NCBI RefSeq assembly: GCF_008152325.1
Contig: NZ_CP042243.1
Location: 2,671,026-2,735,025, forward strand
Reading direction: 5' to 3'
Source of the DNA: Crassaminicella thermophila
Lineage (GTDB): Bacteria > Bacillota > Clostridia > Peptostreptococcales > Thermotaleaceae
Length of the DNA stretch: 64,000 nt
The notes beneath the pieces are model-generated. The model was given only the letters and a program-made list of their open reading frames with translations. It was not told the origin of the DNA and ran no database searches. Positions 8,330 to 21,347 of the stretch are shown here, one piece after another. The translations under genes and the position numbers were made by a program. Position 1 is the first letter of the stretch, and every line of letters begins with the position of its first letter.

Positions 8330-8869
8330 TTAATCTATTTTATCACAAACACCACATTTTACACCCATAACTCTATCAAGGAATGTTATTTCTTGAAATT
8401 CATCCACAAACAAAGGTGCTTCTTCTTTAAGCATTTGCATATGTTTTTTACATAATTTTTTATTTTTTGCATTATAAAATATATCAGGTAATATAGGCAT
8501 CTGCTTAATCAATACATCCTTCTCATCAACAGCTTCATTACTTGCTAATACTAAAGCTATTTCTCCTAGTTTATTTTGTGTATCAATCATTTTATAATCT
8601 TTATCATATTTACTTGCTAACTCCATGAATTTTTCAGCAACTGTGCTTTGCACATTATCTTCTAAAATAATTTTATCCACTCTTTTATCTTTACATTTTT
8701 CTTCAACAACCTTTAATGCTTCTTTCCTGTATATTTGTTCAAAGGTTAGTGCTAAAATCACTCTTTCTCGAAACTCTCCAAGCCAATATCGCTTTTCACT
8801 CCCCTTAATCTCTGGAACCCCTGCAATTCCGTATTCTACATATTTTTCTAAATCACTTTTTTGATTCAT
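8330..8869 (-). CDS. YueI-family protein (DUF1694)
   Basis: A 179-residue cytoplasmic protein. The N-terminal pattern YGIAGVPEIKGSEKRYWLGE followed by FRERVILALTFEQ is typical of the YueI family. No enzymatic role is established for the family. The C-terminus carries a CGVC pair, plus further Cys residues at KKLCKKH, hinting at metal binding. GGAGG-type RBS, ATG start. It stands alone between the atp terminator region and ywmB. Confidence 0.75.
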   Translation of the reverse strand: MNQKSDLEKYVEYGIAGVPEIKGSEKRYWLGEFRERVILALTFEQIYRKEALKVVEEKCKDKRVDKIILEDNVQSTVAEKFMELASKYDKDYKMIDTQNKLGEIALVLASNEAVDEKDVLIKQMPILPDIFYNAKNKKLCKKHMQMLKEEAPLFVDEFQEITFLDRVMGVKCGVCDKID

Positions 8870-9013
8870 TATCTATTTCCTCCATTACACACTTAATCTT
8901 TATTATAAACAAGCAGCTTTCCCTTTTTTAAGTTTATTATATATATTTTATCCATTTATAAACAAAATTCGCATATTCTCATTTCATATTTTAAAAAACT
9001 TTATATGGATAAG

Positions 9014-9246
9014 CAATATCAACATTAAAAAAAGAAATACAAAGACACGTGAATGACTTTGATAACTTTTGTAAAGCTAAAAAAACTTACTGAAATTGCA
9101 TGAAAAAATACGTTAAGAACCTTCATTGTTTGAACGCAGTGAGTTTTGAAGGTTTAGTATTTTTTCATGTAATGAAGTTTAGTTTTTTCAAAAGTTATCT
9201 GGAATGAACATGTCTTTATATTTCTTTTTTAAGTTATTTCTCTATA
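9014..9246. repeat. Palindromic dispersed repeat, family B, copy 1 (full length)
   Basis: About 230 bp whose ends are inverted repeats of each other (AAAGAAATA.AAAGACA.GT... then GATAACTTTTG). An inner stem joins CATGAAAAAATAC and the reverse complement of GTATTTTTTCATG. It is highly similar to 40880-41100, with partial copies elsewhere. Noncoding, lying between the YueI gene and the atp terminator. Confidence 0.85.
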
Positions 9247-9260
9247 CTTTCTAGAAAATT

Positions 9261-9293
9261 CTAAAATCCCAAATCAAATGATTTGGGATTTTT
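9261..9293 (-). terminator. Terminator of the atp operon
   Basis: Fourteen-bp stem AAAATCCCAAATCA/TGATTTGGGATTTT a few nt after the atpC stop. Confidence 0.85.
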
Positions 9294-9294
9294 G

Positions 9295-9699
9295 CTAATC
9301 TTTCTTTGCCACTCTCAATCTTGTTAAAGATCTTTGCAATGCTGCCTGTGCTCTTTTCATATCAATATCAGATCCTGGGCTTTGAAGTCTTTTTTCTGCT
9401 CTTTCCTTCGCTTTTTCTGCCCTCTTTACATCTATTTCCTCAGGCCATTCCGCTGAATCTGTGATAATAGTAGTTTTTTCCTCTTTTACCTGTATAAATC
9501 CACCTGCACATGCAGCTTCTTTATATTTTCCATCTTGTTTTATTTTTATCACACCAATTTGCAAAGGACTAACCATAAACATATGGTCTTTTAAAATCCC
9601 TTCATCTCCTTGGCTTGTTCTTACAACAAGCCGCTCAACACTACCCTCAAAAAACTTCCTATCAGGTGTGACAATTTCAAGTTCAAAAGTAGAAGCCAT
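9295..9699 (-). CDS. atpC: ATP synthase F1 epsilon subunit
   Basis: A 134-residue epsilon subunit: N-terminal beta barrel (FELEIVTPDRKFFEG, GDEGILKDHMFMVSPLQIGV) followed by a two-helix C-terminal domain (RAEKAKERAEKRLQS onward). It forms part of the central stalk with gamma and usually restrains ATP hydrolysis. GGAGGTGAATAA precedes ATG. Last gene of the operon, just before the terminator. Confidence 0.96.
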   Translation of the reverse strand: MASTFELEIVTPDRKFFEGSVERLVVRTSQGDEGILKDHMFMVSPLQIGVIKIKQDGKYKEAACAGGFIQVKEEKTTIITDSAEWPEEIDVKRAEKAKERAEKRLQSPGSDIDMKRAQAALQRSLTRLRVAKKD

Positions 9700-9764
9700 T
9701 TATTCACCTCCATAGCTACATACCCTAAAAGGGAATGTAAGCTGTTAGCAGTAATTAATAACTA

Positions 9765-11177
<1,413 letters not shown>

Positions 11178-11189
11178 TTATGGCAAGAG

Positions 11190-12053
11190 CTACTTAAGCG
11201 CCTCTGCTCCACCAACAATCTCAGCAATCTCTTGTGTAATTGCCGCTTGACGAGCTCTATTGTAATTAAGCGTTAATTTTCCAATCATTTCCTCAGCGTT
11301 ATCCGTAGCATTTTCCATAGCTACTCTTCTTGCCCCTTGTTCACTGGCTGAAGATTCTACTAACGCTCCATAAATTGTACTCTCTATATATTTAGGTACT
11401 ATATAATTTAACAATCCTTCTGGTGATGGTTCATAAGAAACATATTCAAACATTTCTTTTTTCTCTGTTTCTTTCTTTTCCATACTCAACGGAAGGAGTT
11501 TTATTATTTCTGGTTTTTGAGAAACCGTACTAATAAATTTGGTATATACAAGGTAAACCTCGTCTATCATTTTCTTTTCATAAAGCTTTAGTACAAGATT
11601 GCTTATTTTTTTAGCATCTTCATACCTTGGAGTTTCAGAAATATTAGTAAACTCTCCATCTAATTCATATTTTCTGTTCCTAAAATAATCGCGAGCCTTT
11701 GATCCTATAGCTACAACCGATACAGAAGGCTTTTCTTTCATACCTTCTAAAGCCTTCTTTATTGCATTAATATTATAGCCTCCACACAGGCCTCTATCAG
11801 CTGTTATTACGATATAACAGCTTTTTTTCACTTCTCTTTGCTCTAAAAATTCATGCTTTAAGCCGTCAGTATTTGAAAATATATCTCGTACCGTATTTTG
11901 TATAGTGTAAAAGTAAGGCCTACTCTTTTCAGCTCTTTCTCTCGCACGTCTTAATTTGGCTGATGATACAAGTTCCATCGCCTTTGTAATTTGTTTTGTA
12001 CTGTTTACACTCTTAATTCTGCGCTTGATATCGCGCATACCCATTCCTGCCAT
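11190..12053 (-). CDS. atpG: ATP synthase F1 gamma subunit
   Basis: A 287-residue gamma subunit starting MAGMGMRDIKRRIKSVNSTK and ending in the conserved helix NRARQAAITQEIAEIVGGAE. The two terminal helices form the rotating coiled coil inside the alpha3beta3 hexamer. The start is ATG at 12053 behind GGAGGTGAATAC; the in-frame ATG 18 nt upstream overlaps the ribosome site. Confidence 0.96.
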   Translation of the reverse strand: MAGMGMRDIKRRIKSVNSTKQITKAMELVSSAKLRRARERAEKSRPYFYTIQNTVRDIFSNTDGLKHEFLEQREVKKSCYIVITADRGLCGGYNINAIKKALEGMKEKPSVSVVAIGSKARDYFRNRKYELDGEFTNISETPRYEDAKKISNLVLKLYEKKMIDEVYLVYTKFISTVSQKPEIIKLLPLSMEKKETEKKEMFEYVSYEPSPEGLLNYIVPKYIESTIYGALVESSASEQGARRVAMENATDNAEEMIGKLTLNYNRARQAAITQEIAEIVGGAEALK

Positions 12054-12112
12054 GTATTCACCTCCATACAACGGGGTCAGTCTTAAATGTTAGCCGTCGC
12101 AGGCTTTTAAGC

Positions 12113-14173
<2,061 letters not shown>

Positions 14174-14186
<13 letters not shown>

Positions 14187-14680
14187 CTGGCGTCCCCTAC
14201 CTCATCTATGAATTCTTTTATTAATCCATGATGCTTTTCTTCATCAAGGCTTTTATCAATAATTTTTCCAGCAGCCATTATAGCTAGACTAGCTACCTCA
14301 TCTTTTAACTGATTCATGGCTTTTTCATTTTGTCTTTTTATTTCTGCTTCAGCTCTTTCCATCATCTTAGCAGCCTCTTTTTGTGCTTCCTTAATAATCT
14401 CTGAAGCTTTCATTTCTGCTTTTTTGGTAGCCTCTTTTATAATTTCTCTTCCTTCTTCTTCTGCAAAGTCAAGCTTTGTTTGGTATTCTTTCATTCTACG
14501 CTCTGCTTCTTTATTTTTTTCTTCAGCTTCTTTCATTGATGCAGCAATACCATCTTGCCTTGCCTGCATAAATTCACTTACAGGCTTGAAGAGTACCTTT
14601 CTCAATGCCAAAAACAATATAATTGTATTTACAATTTGAAATACAAAAGTCCAGCTAAATTCCACTAATCCTGCCTTCAT
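14174..14680 (-). CDS. atpF: ATP synthase Fo b subunit
   Basis: A 168-residue b subunit: one N-terminal membrane helix (about residues 9-27, FVFQIVNTIILFLALRKVLF) followed by a long charged coiled coil, EAEEKNKEAERRMKEYQ onward. Two copies form the peripheral stator stalk. Only one b-type gene is present, so a homodimer is expected. Strong AAAGGAGG site. Confidence 0.95.
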
Positions 14681-14719
14681 AGCTTTATACTGCCTCCTTT
14701 CTGAAAAAATAATTTCAGA

Positions 14720-15001
<282 letters not shown>

Positions 15002-15032
15002 TCATTTTTACAAAATATTACAAATTTTAAAT

Positions 15033-15851
<819 letters not shown>

Positions 15852-15866
15852 TCAAGTTGAGATGGA

Positions 15867-16565
15867 TTAATCCATAGCGATGGAAACAAATACCATCGTT
15901 AGCATTGAGAATATAAATGATTGTAATACACCAGCAAACAAATCAAAATATAGATGCAATGGTGCTGGAATAGCAGCTTGGAATATAGGTATACCAATTC
16001 CCAGCTTTAAACTTAAACTTTGAAGCCCTCCATATAATAAATTCATAATGATAAGGCCTCCTACAATATTCCCAAAGAGACGGAATGATAGTGAAATTGG
16101 TGTCGCTAACTCCCCAATTATATTTAAAGGTAACATTACTGGAAATGGATCTAGAAAACCTTTCAAATAACCTCCTACACCTTTTCTCTTCATTCCAAAG
16201 AAATGAATCATTACAAATGTAATAATCGCAAGTCCCATGGTCGTATTGACATCTGCTGTAGGTGGTCTTAATCCAAATAGCCCTGATAAGTTTGCACATA
16301 TCAGATATATAATGATTGTGCCTATATAGGGTGCAAAAGCAATTTTGTCCTCACCCATGGTTTGAGCTGTAAGATTGTAAATGCCATCTACCAATAACTC
16401 AACAGCATTTTGTAATCCTTTTGGTACACGCTCAAATTTTCTTGTCACAATAAATGAAAATCCAATGAGCAGGACCATTATTAACCATGTGTTGGTTACT
16501 GTTTCTGTAACCGGAATTCCTCCAGGTAATGTAAAAACAATTTTGGGACCAAATCCTCCTTCCAC
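15867..16565 (-). CDS. atpB: ATP synthase Fo a subunit
   Basis: A 232-residue a subunit with five to six membrane helices. The essential stator Arg is at 162 in LSFRLFGNIVGG, preceded by GELATPIS. It forms the two half-channels against the c ring. The start is GTG at 16565 behind GGAAGGAGGAAGAG, overlapping the atpI stop by one base (TAGTG), so translation is coupled. First structural Fo gene in the operon. Confidence 0.95.
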   Translation of the reverse strand: MEGGFGPKIVFTLPGGIPVTETVTNTWLIMVLLIGFSFIVTRKFERVPKGLQNAVELLVDGIYNLTAQTMGEDKIAFAPYIGTIIIYLICANLSGLFGLRPPTADVNTTMGLAIITFVMIHFFGMKRKGVGGYLKGFLDPFPVMLPLNIIGELATPISLSFRLFGNIVGGLIIMNLLYGGLQSLSLKLGIGIPIFQAAIPAPLHLYFDLFAGVLQSFIFSMLTMVFVSIAMD

Positions 16566-16993
16566 TACTCTTCCTCCTTCCTTATAAAGATTCTTTTAAA
16601 ATATGATTTATCATTAAATAGGTTTGTAGCGAGAATAACTACTTTAATCATCACTAAACCTATTATTACCCCAACTACATTTAAATAATCTGCTTTTATA
16701 CCAATAAAAATTACAATGCCGTTTATAATAAATCTTATAAAATATCTGCTAGATGCATAAACTTGTGCTTGTCTTGGTGCCATGCACACAGCTTTTTCCA
16801 GCGTTAATGCCAAGGTTCTAAAGTTTAGCATACTAATAAAGGTTCCAAACACCAATCCTAAAATCATAGGAAGCGGATTTTTTATGAAAACTGCAAATCC
16901 AACAACAATAACCATCATCGCAATTGTTGTAATTTTAAAAATCTTAAGCTGTAAGTTCCATGTATACCCCAAAGGTTTACACTTCCTTTCCAT
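16565..16993 (-). CDS. atpI: ATP synthase subunit I (AtpI), c-ring assembly factor
   Basis: A 142-residue membrane protein with four predicted helices (about 20-37, 41-58, 83-101, 104-125). Position immediately before atpB and the membrane layout identify an AtpI-type protein. In Acetobacterium woodii AtpI was reported to be needed for assembly of the Na+ c ring. That makes it relevant here, because a mixed single- and triple-hairpin ring must be assembled. Confidence 0.8.
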   Translation of the reverse strand: MERKCKPLGYTWNLQLKIFKITTIAMMVIVVGFAVFIKNPLPMILGLVFGTFISMLNFRTLALTLEKAVCMAPRQAQVYASSRYFIRFIINGIVIFIGIKADYLNVVGVIIGLVMIKVVILATNLFNDKSYFKRIFIRKEEE

Positions 16994-17118
16994 TTTAACT
17001 ACCTCTATAACAAAATCATAGCAACAGCAAATATACCAAAATATTGCAACGAGAAATTGCTTCTATCTTCCAATTTCAAATGAATTGTAATATTGTGACA
17101 TTTCAATGTAAAAATTTT

Positions 17119-17340
17119 TTATTTTTTCTTTATATCTTTCATAACGATCTTATATACATTCAAAAAAGAAGATGCCACTCCCAACAATATCCCTACAATT
17201 AAAAAAATATGATTCGTTCCCAGTTTTTCATCTGCCCAATTTCCTAAATAAACAGCAGCAAGAATTGGTACGATCATCGCAACGCCTATGTAAGTGAGGA
17301 GTGAAAGATTCCTTAAAATACGTGTATAGTTTTTTTGCAT
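17119..17340 (-). CDS. atpZ: AtpZ-like small membrane protein
   Basis: A 73-residue protein with two membrane helices (about residues 13-31 and 43-62) separated by GNWADEKLGTNH, the pattern of the AtpZ/AtpI family. Family members lead F-ATPase operons and have been linked to assembly and to divalent cation uptake. The ATG at 17340 follows AAGGGGGAG; the longer frame reading upstream crosses the promoter and is rejected. First gene of the operon. Confidence 0.8.
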   Translation of the reverse strand: MQKNYTRILRNLSLLTYIGVAMIVPILAAVYLGNWADEKLGTNHIFLIVGILLGVASSFLNVYKIVMKDIKKK

Positions 17341-17364
17341 GAAAAAAATTCTCCCCCTTATATC

Positions 17365-17392
17365 ATTATACCACTTATTTGAAAATATACAA
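17365..17392 (-). promoter_or_regulatory. Probable SigA promoter of the atp operon
   Basis: Minus strand: TTGTAT (17387-17392), 16-nt spacer ending TGG, then TATAAT (17365-17370), giving an extended -10. Predicted start near 17358 leaves a leader of under 20 nt that begins at the ribosome site. Confidence 0.6.
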
Positions 17393-17514
17393 TATATTAA
17401 ATATACAAGTATGCAGTAATTTTTTGTAAATAACGCGTTGGAAATTTTCATTAGATTCAGAATAAAATTTATTATAGTATAATTCTATCCCTTTTTCCTA
17501 TTTCCTTCAAGCTT

Positions 17515-17550
17515 TTTAAAAAAAGCAGCCCCTTATTTAGAGCTGCTTTC
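17515..17550 (-). terminator. Terminator of the BKACE/CoA-transferase operon
   Basis: Eight-bp stem AAAGCAGC/GCTGCTTT (17522-17529 with 17542-17549) just past the stop at 17557, followed by a T7 tract on the minus strand. Confidence 0.85.
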
Positions 17551-17556
17551 TTAAAA

Positions 17557-18207
17557 TTATATCTCCATTTTCTTTAAATCATCTGCAATTATTAATTCTG
17601 CTTCTGTAACTTTCTTTACATCTTCCAATGTAAATTCAGGGTTGATTTCTGTAAGTACAATTCCTTTATCCGTTACTTCCATTACACCCATTTCTGTAAC
17701 AATCATATTTACTTGCCCTTCTGCTGTGAGAGGTAGAGTACAATCTTTTAATATTTTTGCTTTTCCTTTTGCCGTATGAGTCATAGCAATAATTACTTTT
17801 TTGGCTCCAACAACTAAATCCATAGCACCGCCCATACCTGGTACCATTTTTCCTGGAACCATCCAATTTGCAAGATTTCCTTTTTCATCTACTTGCAAAG
17901 CACCGAGAACTGTAACATCTACATGTCCTCCTCTTATGATACTAAAAGACATGGCACTATCGAAGAAAGCTGCCCCTGTTAATGCTGTTACAGGCTGCCC
18001 TCCTGCATTTACTAAGTCCATATCTTCCTCTCCTTCTTCAGGTGCTGGTCCTAATCCAACAAAACCATTTTCAGATTGGAAAGTAATGTCTACTCCTTCT
18101 GGAATGTAGTTTGCTACCATTGTAGGTAGTCCAATTCCTAAATTTACTACGTCACCATCTTTTAATTCTCTCGCTACTCTTTTTGCAATAATCTCTTTTA
18201 CGTTCAT
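17557..18207 (-). CDS. Acetoacetate-type CoA-transferase, beta subunit
   Basis: A 216-residue family I CoA-transferase beta subunit. Motifs: [17 protein letters not shown] near the N-terminus and [10 protein letters not shown], whose Glu forms the acyl-CoA thioester. It matches AtoA / butyryl-CoA:acetoacetate CoA-transferase subunits of lysine fermenters. The partner alpha subunit ends 3 nt upstream. In this operon it most likely moves CoA from an acyl-CoA to the acetoacetate made by the BKACE enzyme. Acyl specificity cannot be read from sequence. Confidence 0.9.
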   Translation of the reverse strand: MNVKEIIAKRVARELKDGDVVNLGIGLPTMVANYIPEGVDITFQSENGFVGLGPAPEEGEEDMDLVNAGGQPVTALTGAAFFDSAMSFSIIRGGHVDVTVLGALQVDEKGNLANWMVPGKMVPGMGGAMDLVVGAKKVIIAMTHTAKGKAKILKDCTLPLTAEGQVNMIVTEMGVMEVTDKGIVLTEINPEFTLEDVKKVTEAELIIADDLKKMEI

Positions 18208-18210
18208 GTA

Positions 18211-18858
18211 CTACACCTCCACAATGTAATCTACGAAAAGTGCTGGAGTCATTACATCATTTCCATCGATTTCTCCGACTTCCACAATTTTTTCTGCTCC
18301 TACAATCACTACATCAGCTGCAGTTGCAATGAGTGGGTTGAAGTTTCTAGTTGCTTTATTATAGTAAAGATTTCCTTTTTTGTCTGCAATACTTGCATGC
18401 ACTAAAGCAACATCAGCTCTTAATGGCTTTTCTAAAAGATATGTTTTTCCATCTACCTCAATTTTTTGTTTTCCTTCTTCAACAACAGTTCCAACTCCTG
18501 TTGGCGTTAATATTCCGCCAAGTCCGTTTCCACCTGCTCTAACCTGTTCAGCAAGTGTTCCTTGAGGTACTAATTCTACCTCTAATTCTCCTTCATTCAT
18601 TTGTCTTCCACATTCAGGATTCAATCCAATGTGAGAAGCAATCACTTTCTTTACTTGTTTATTTGTAACCAATTTACCAATTCCTCGATCTGGCCACCCA
18701 GCATCATTAGCAATAATCGTTAAATCCTTTACTCCTTTTTCAACCAATGCATCCATAAATTTTTCTGGAGTACCACAAGCCATAAATCCGCCGATCATAA
18801 TCGTCATGCCATCTTTTATATGACTCATCGCTTCTTCTAATGTTACAACTTTGTTCAC
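18211..18858 (-). CDS. Acetoacetate-type CoA-transferase, alpha subunit
   Basis: A 215-residue alpha subunit with the TIMIGGFMACGTPEKFMDAL oxyanion-hole segment and GGNGLGGILTPTGVGT. It pairs with the beta subunit encoded 3 nt downstream. The start is GTG at 18858, 8 nt from GGAGG; the upstream in-frame GTG is part of that site. Likely AtoD-type, taking acetoacetate as acceptor, consistent with the BKACE gene 99 nt upstream. Confidence 0.9.
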   Translation of the reverse strand: MNKVVTLEEAMSHIKDGMTIMIGGFMACGTPEKFMDALVEKGVKDLTIIANDAGWPDRGIGKLVTNKQVKKVIASHIGLNPECGRQMNEGELEVELVPQGTLAEQVRAGGNGLGGILTPTGVGTVVEEGKQKIEVDGKTYLLEKPLRADVALVHASIADKKGNLYYNKATRNFNPLIATAADVVIVGAEKIVEVGEIDGNDVMTPALFVDYIVEV

Positions 18859-18957
18859 AAAAAACACCTCCGTAAATTACCCTGCCTAGCCAATTTCATT
18901 TTACCATATAATTACTACCAATTGCTCATTTTATTATTCATTTTCTACATTTTTTTA

Positions 18958-19773
18958 TTATAATCCTAATATTTTTCTTGCTTCATCAGGTGTTGCAATT
19001 TCCCTTCCTAGTTCTTTTGCAATTCTTACCACTCTTTCTACAAGCATTGCATTACTTGCTAATGTTTTTTTGTCGTATTTTATGACATCTTCTAAACCTG
19101 TTCTTACATGGCCGCCAAGAAGTATTGCCATTGTAAGCATTGGTACTTGAGAACTTCCAATTCCTGATACATTAAATGTAGATCCTTCTGGCAAAATTTC
19201 TACCATGTGTAGTAAATTCTTCGGATTTCCTGCAATAGCTCCTGGTACATTCATAACAAGATTAAAATGAAGGGGCCCTTTTAGGATTCCTTTTTTCAAT
19301 AATCTCTTTGCATTATCAATCATCCCAACATCAAAGGCTTCAATTTCTGGTTTGATTCCATTATCATACATTTTCTTTGCTAAAGCTTCAATTAAATCTG
19401 GTGAATTAGCATTTACGCTAGTTGGGAAGTTTGAAGAACCAGTCGATAAACTCGCCATTTCTGCATTTTTTAAATCTAGCATTTGACCTCTCCATGCAAT
19501 GGTATTTTCTCCCCCTCTTGCTCCTGTTGACACCTGCTTGATTATATCTACTCTTTCAGCATCTAATCTGTCTAATACTTGTTTAAATAAAGCACGATCA
19601 CTCGTTGGTTTTCCTTCTTCATCTCTTACATGAATATGTGCAACAGATGCCCCTAATTCCCTACAAGCTTTAATATCTTCTACAATTTCATCTATTGTAA
19701 TCGGTGTATTTGGATTTAATTCTTTTGTAGGAACATTTCCAGTATGTGCAAGGGTAATGATTAATTTTTCCAT
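18958..19773 (-). CDS. Beta-keto acid cleavage enzyme (BKACE/Kce family)
   Basis: A 271-residue TIM-barrel protein of the family formerly called DUF849. Zinc ligands appear as HIH (His46, His48) and Glu228 in GHVRTGLED. QVSTGARGGEN and PEIEAFDVGMID are further family motifs. BKACE enzymes combine a beta-keto acid with acetyl-CoA to give acetoacetate and a new acyl-CoA; Kce of lysine fermentation is the prototype. It differs from the second copy at 39474-40327 (QVSTGAR against QPSTGGA), so its substrate is probably different. An aminotransferase and a CoA-transferase flank it. Confidence 0.9.
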   Translation of the reverse strand: MEKLIITLAHTGNVPTKELNPNTPITIDEIVEDIKACRELGASVAHIHVRDEEGKPTSDRALFKQVLDRLDAERVDIIKQVSTGARGGENTIAWRGQMLDLKNAEMASLSTGSSNFPTSVNANSPDLIEALAKKMYDNGIKPEIEAFDVGMIDNAKRLLKKGILKGPLHFNLVMNVPGAIAGNPKNLLHMVEILPEGSTFNVSGIGSSQVPMLTMAILLGGHVRTGLEDVIKYDKKTLASNAMLVERVVRIAKELGREIATPDEARKILGL

Positions 19774-19817
19774 TATTTTCTCCTCCTGAATATAATTGTC
19801 TTTTTCCTACAGATGGA

Positions 19818-19947
19818 AAATCTCTTGTGTTGAAAGGCCGTAAAACTCTCAACAACAAGAGAAATATTCCCTGTTTCAAACAATGCCCAAATTTTAAATT
19901 TCGCCCATTAAATTTTAAAAAAATTCGCCCATTAAACTTTAAAAAAA
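19818..19947 (-). promoter_or_regulatory. Hairpin and 24-bp direct repeat between aminotransferase and BKACE genes
   Basis: The 183-nt gap holds two signals. One is an imperfect 12-bp stem (CTCTTGTTGTTGA with TCAACACAAGAG, 19822-19861) followed by TTTT on the minus strand. The other is a tandem 24-bp repeat beginning TTCGCCCATTAAA at 19900 and 19924, differing at one base. They may attenuate read-through from the aminotransferase gene or mark an operator. No protein-coding signal. Confidence 0.5.
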
Positions 19948-19956
19948 TATTGATTA

Positions 19957-21318
19957 TTAAACGTTAATCATTTCAACTGTTTTTTGAATTCCTTTTTCTA
20001 ATGCATCAAAATATGAATCTACTTCTTCTCTTGTTATAGTAAGTGGAGGCGTTAATAAAACATGGTCTCCTCTTACCCCATCGACAGCTCCACCACCAGG
20101 ATATATGACTAACCCTTCCTCTAGGCAGTTTACTGTAAGGATATTCTTTACTTTATCGCCTACTGCAAACGGTTCTTTTGTTTCCTTGTCTTTAACAAAC
20201 TCTATCCCATTCATTAAACCTCTACCTCTAATGTCTCCTACAATTGGATACTTATATAATTCTTGTAATCTTTCCTTAAAGTACTCTCCCTGATTTTTAG
20301 CATTTTCAACGATATTTTCTCTTTCCATAATTTCCATAACTTTTAATGCGATACCACAAGATAATGGATTAGATGCATACGTATGTCCATGAACAAATTC
20401 TCCAGAACCTTCAACCATTATTGTATTAAAGATTTTTTCAGATGCTACAGTTGCTCCAATTGGTGTATATCCAGCTCCCATTCCTTTTGCACAACACAAG
20501 ATATCTGGAACTATATTGTACTGATCTATAGCAAATTTTGTACCAGTTCTACCAAATCCAGCCATAACTTCATCAACAATCAATAATACATCATATTTAT
20601 CACAAATTTCTCTTACCATTTTAAAGTAAATTGGATGTGGATTTACCCCTGGTGCTGCAGAACCCACTACTGGCTCTGTAATGAAAGCTGCAACATTTTG
20701 AGGACCTTGCCTTAATATTTCATATTCTAAAGCTTCAGCAGCCTTAATAGCTGTTTCTTCTTCTGTTTCACATCCCCATGGATTTCGATAATGATAGAAC
20801 TGAGGAATCTTAGGAAATTGGATTAGCATAGGATCATATGGCTTTCTTCTTCCTGGAATACCCGTCATAGATAAAGAACCTAGTGAATTTCCATGAAAAG
20901 AATTCCATTTTGTTATTACTTTCCACTTACTAGTATTTTGCCCATCTCTTTCAACAAAGTATTGTCTAGCCATTTTCATCGCAGTTTCAGTTGTATCTGA
21001 ACCATCTGATACAAAATATACATGATTTAGATCCCCTGGTGCCCACTCTGCAACTTTTGCTGCACATTCTTCTATAGTATCAACAGTCCATCTTGAAAGA
21101 TGTGTAAATGCAACTCTTTCAATTTGTTCCTTTGCAAATTGAGCTATTTCTTTATTCCCATGACCAATATTAACAACAGATGAGCCTGAACATCCATCTA
21201 TATATCTTTTTCCATTTTCATCATATAGGTAGATCCCTTCTCCTCTTACAATTTTGGGATAATGCCAGTTTTGACTTCTGTAAAATACATTATTTTTAGG
21301 TGCTTTATTCAAACTCAT
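19957..21318 (-). CDS. Class III (omega-type) aminotransferase
   Basis: A 453-residue PLP enzyme of subgroup III. The PLP lysine is Lys278 in LCCAKGMGAGY; LLIVDEVMAGFGRTG holds the Asp contacting the pyridine nitrogen (Asp249). The phosphate-cup region is YFVSDGSDTTETAMKMAR. Relatives act on beta-alanine, 4-aminobutyrate and similar distal or beta amino groups. Next to a BKACE enzyme, a plausible role is to convert a beta-amino acid to the beta-keto acid that BKACE cleaves; that is inference. ATG at 21318 lies 8 nt from AAGGGGG; TTG at 21324 is less well placed. Confidence 0.88.
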   Translation of the reverse strand: MSLNKAPKNNVFYRSQNWHYPKIVRGEGIYLYDENGKRYIDGCSGSSVVNIGHGNKEIAQFAKEQIERVAFTHLSRWTVDTIEECAAKVAEWAPGDLNHVYFVSDGSDTTETAMKMARQYFVERDGQNTSKWKVITKWNSFHGNSLGSLSMTGIPGRRKPYDPMLIQFPKIPQFYHYRNPWGCETEEETAIKAAEALEYEILRQGPQNVAAFITEPVVGSAAPGVNPHPIYFKMVREICDKYDVLLIVDEVMAGFGRTGTKFAIDQYNIVPDILCCAKGMGAGYTPIGATVASEKIFNTIMVEGSGEFVHGHTYASNPLSCGIALKVMEIMERENIVENAKNQGEYFKERLQELYKYPIVGDIRGRGLMNGIEFVKDKETKEPFAVGDKVKNILTVNCLEEGLVIYPGGGAVDGVRGDHVLLTPPLTITREEVDSYFDALEKGIQKTVEMINV

Positions 21319-21347
21319 TTCCAAAACCCCCTTCTTTATTTTTAAAA

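Noticed and set aside
19876-19960. Possible sigma-54 promoter (TGGGC-type sequences) in the aminotransferase-BKACE gap
   Set aside because: No GC element at the correct 24/12 spacing (TGGCAC-N5-TTGC) could be found.
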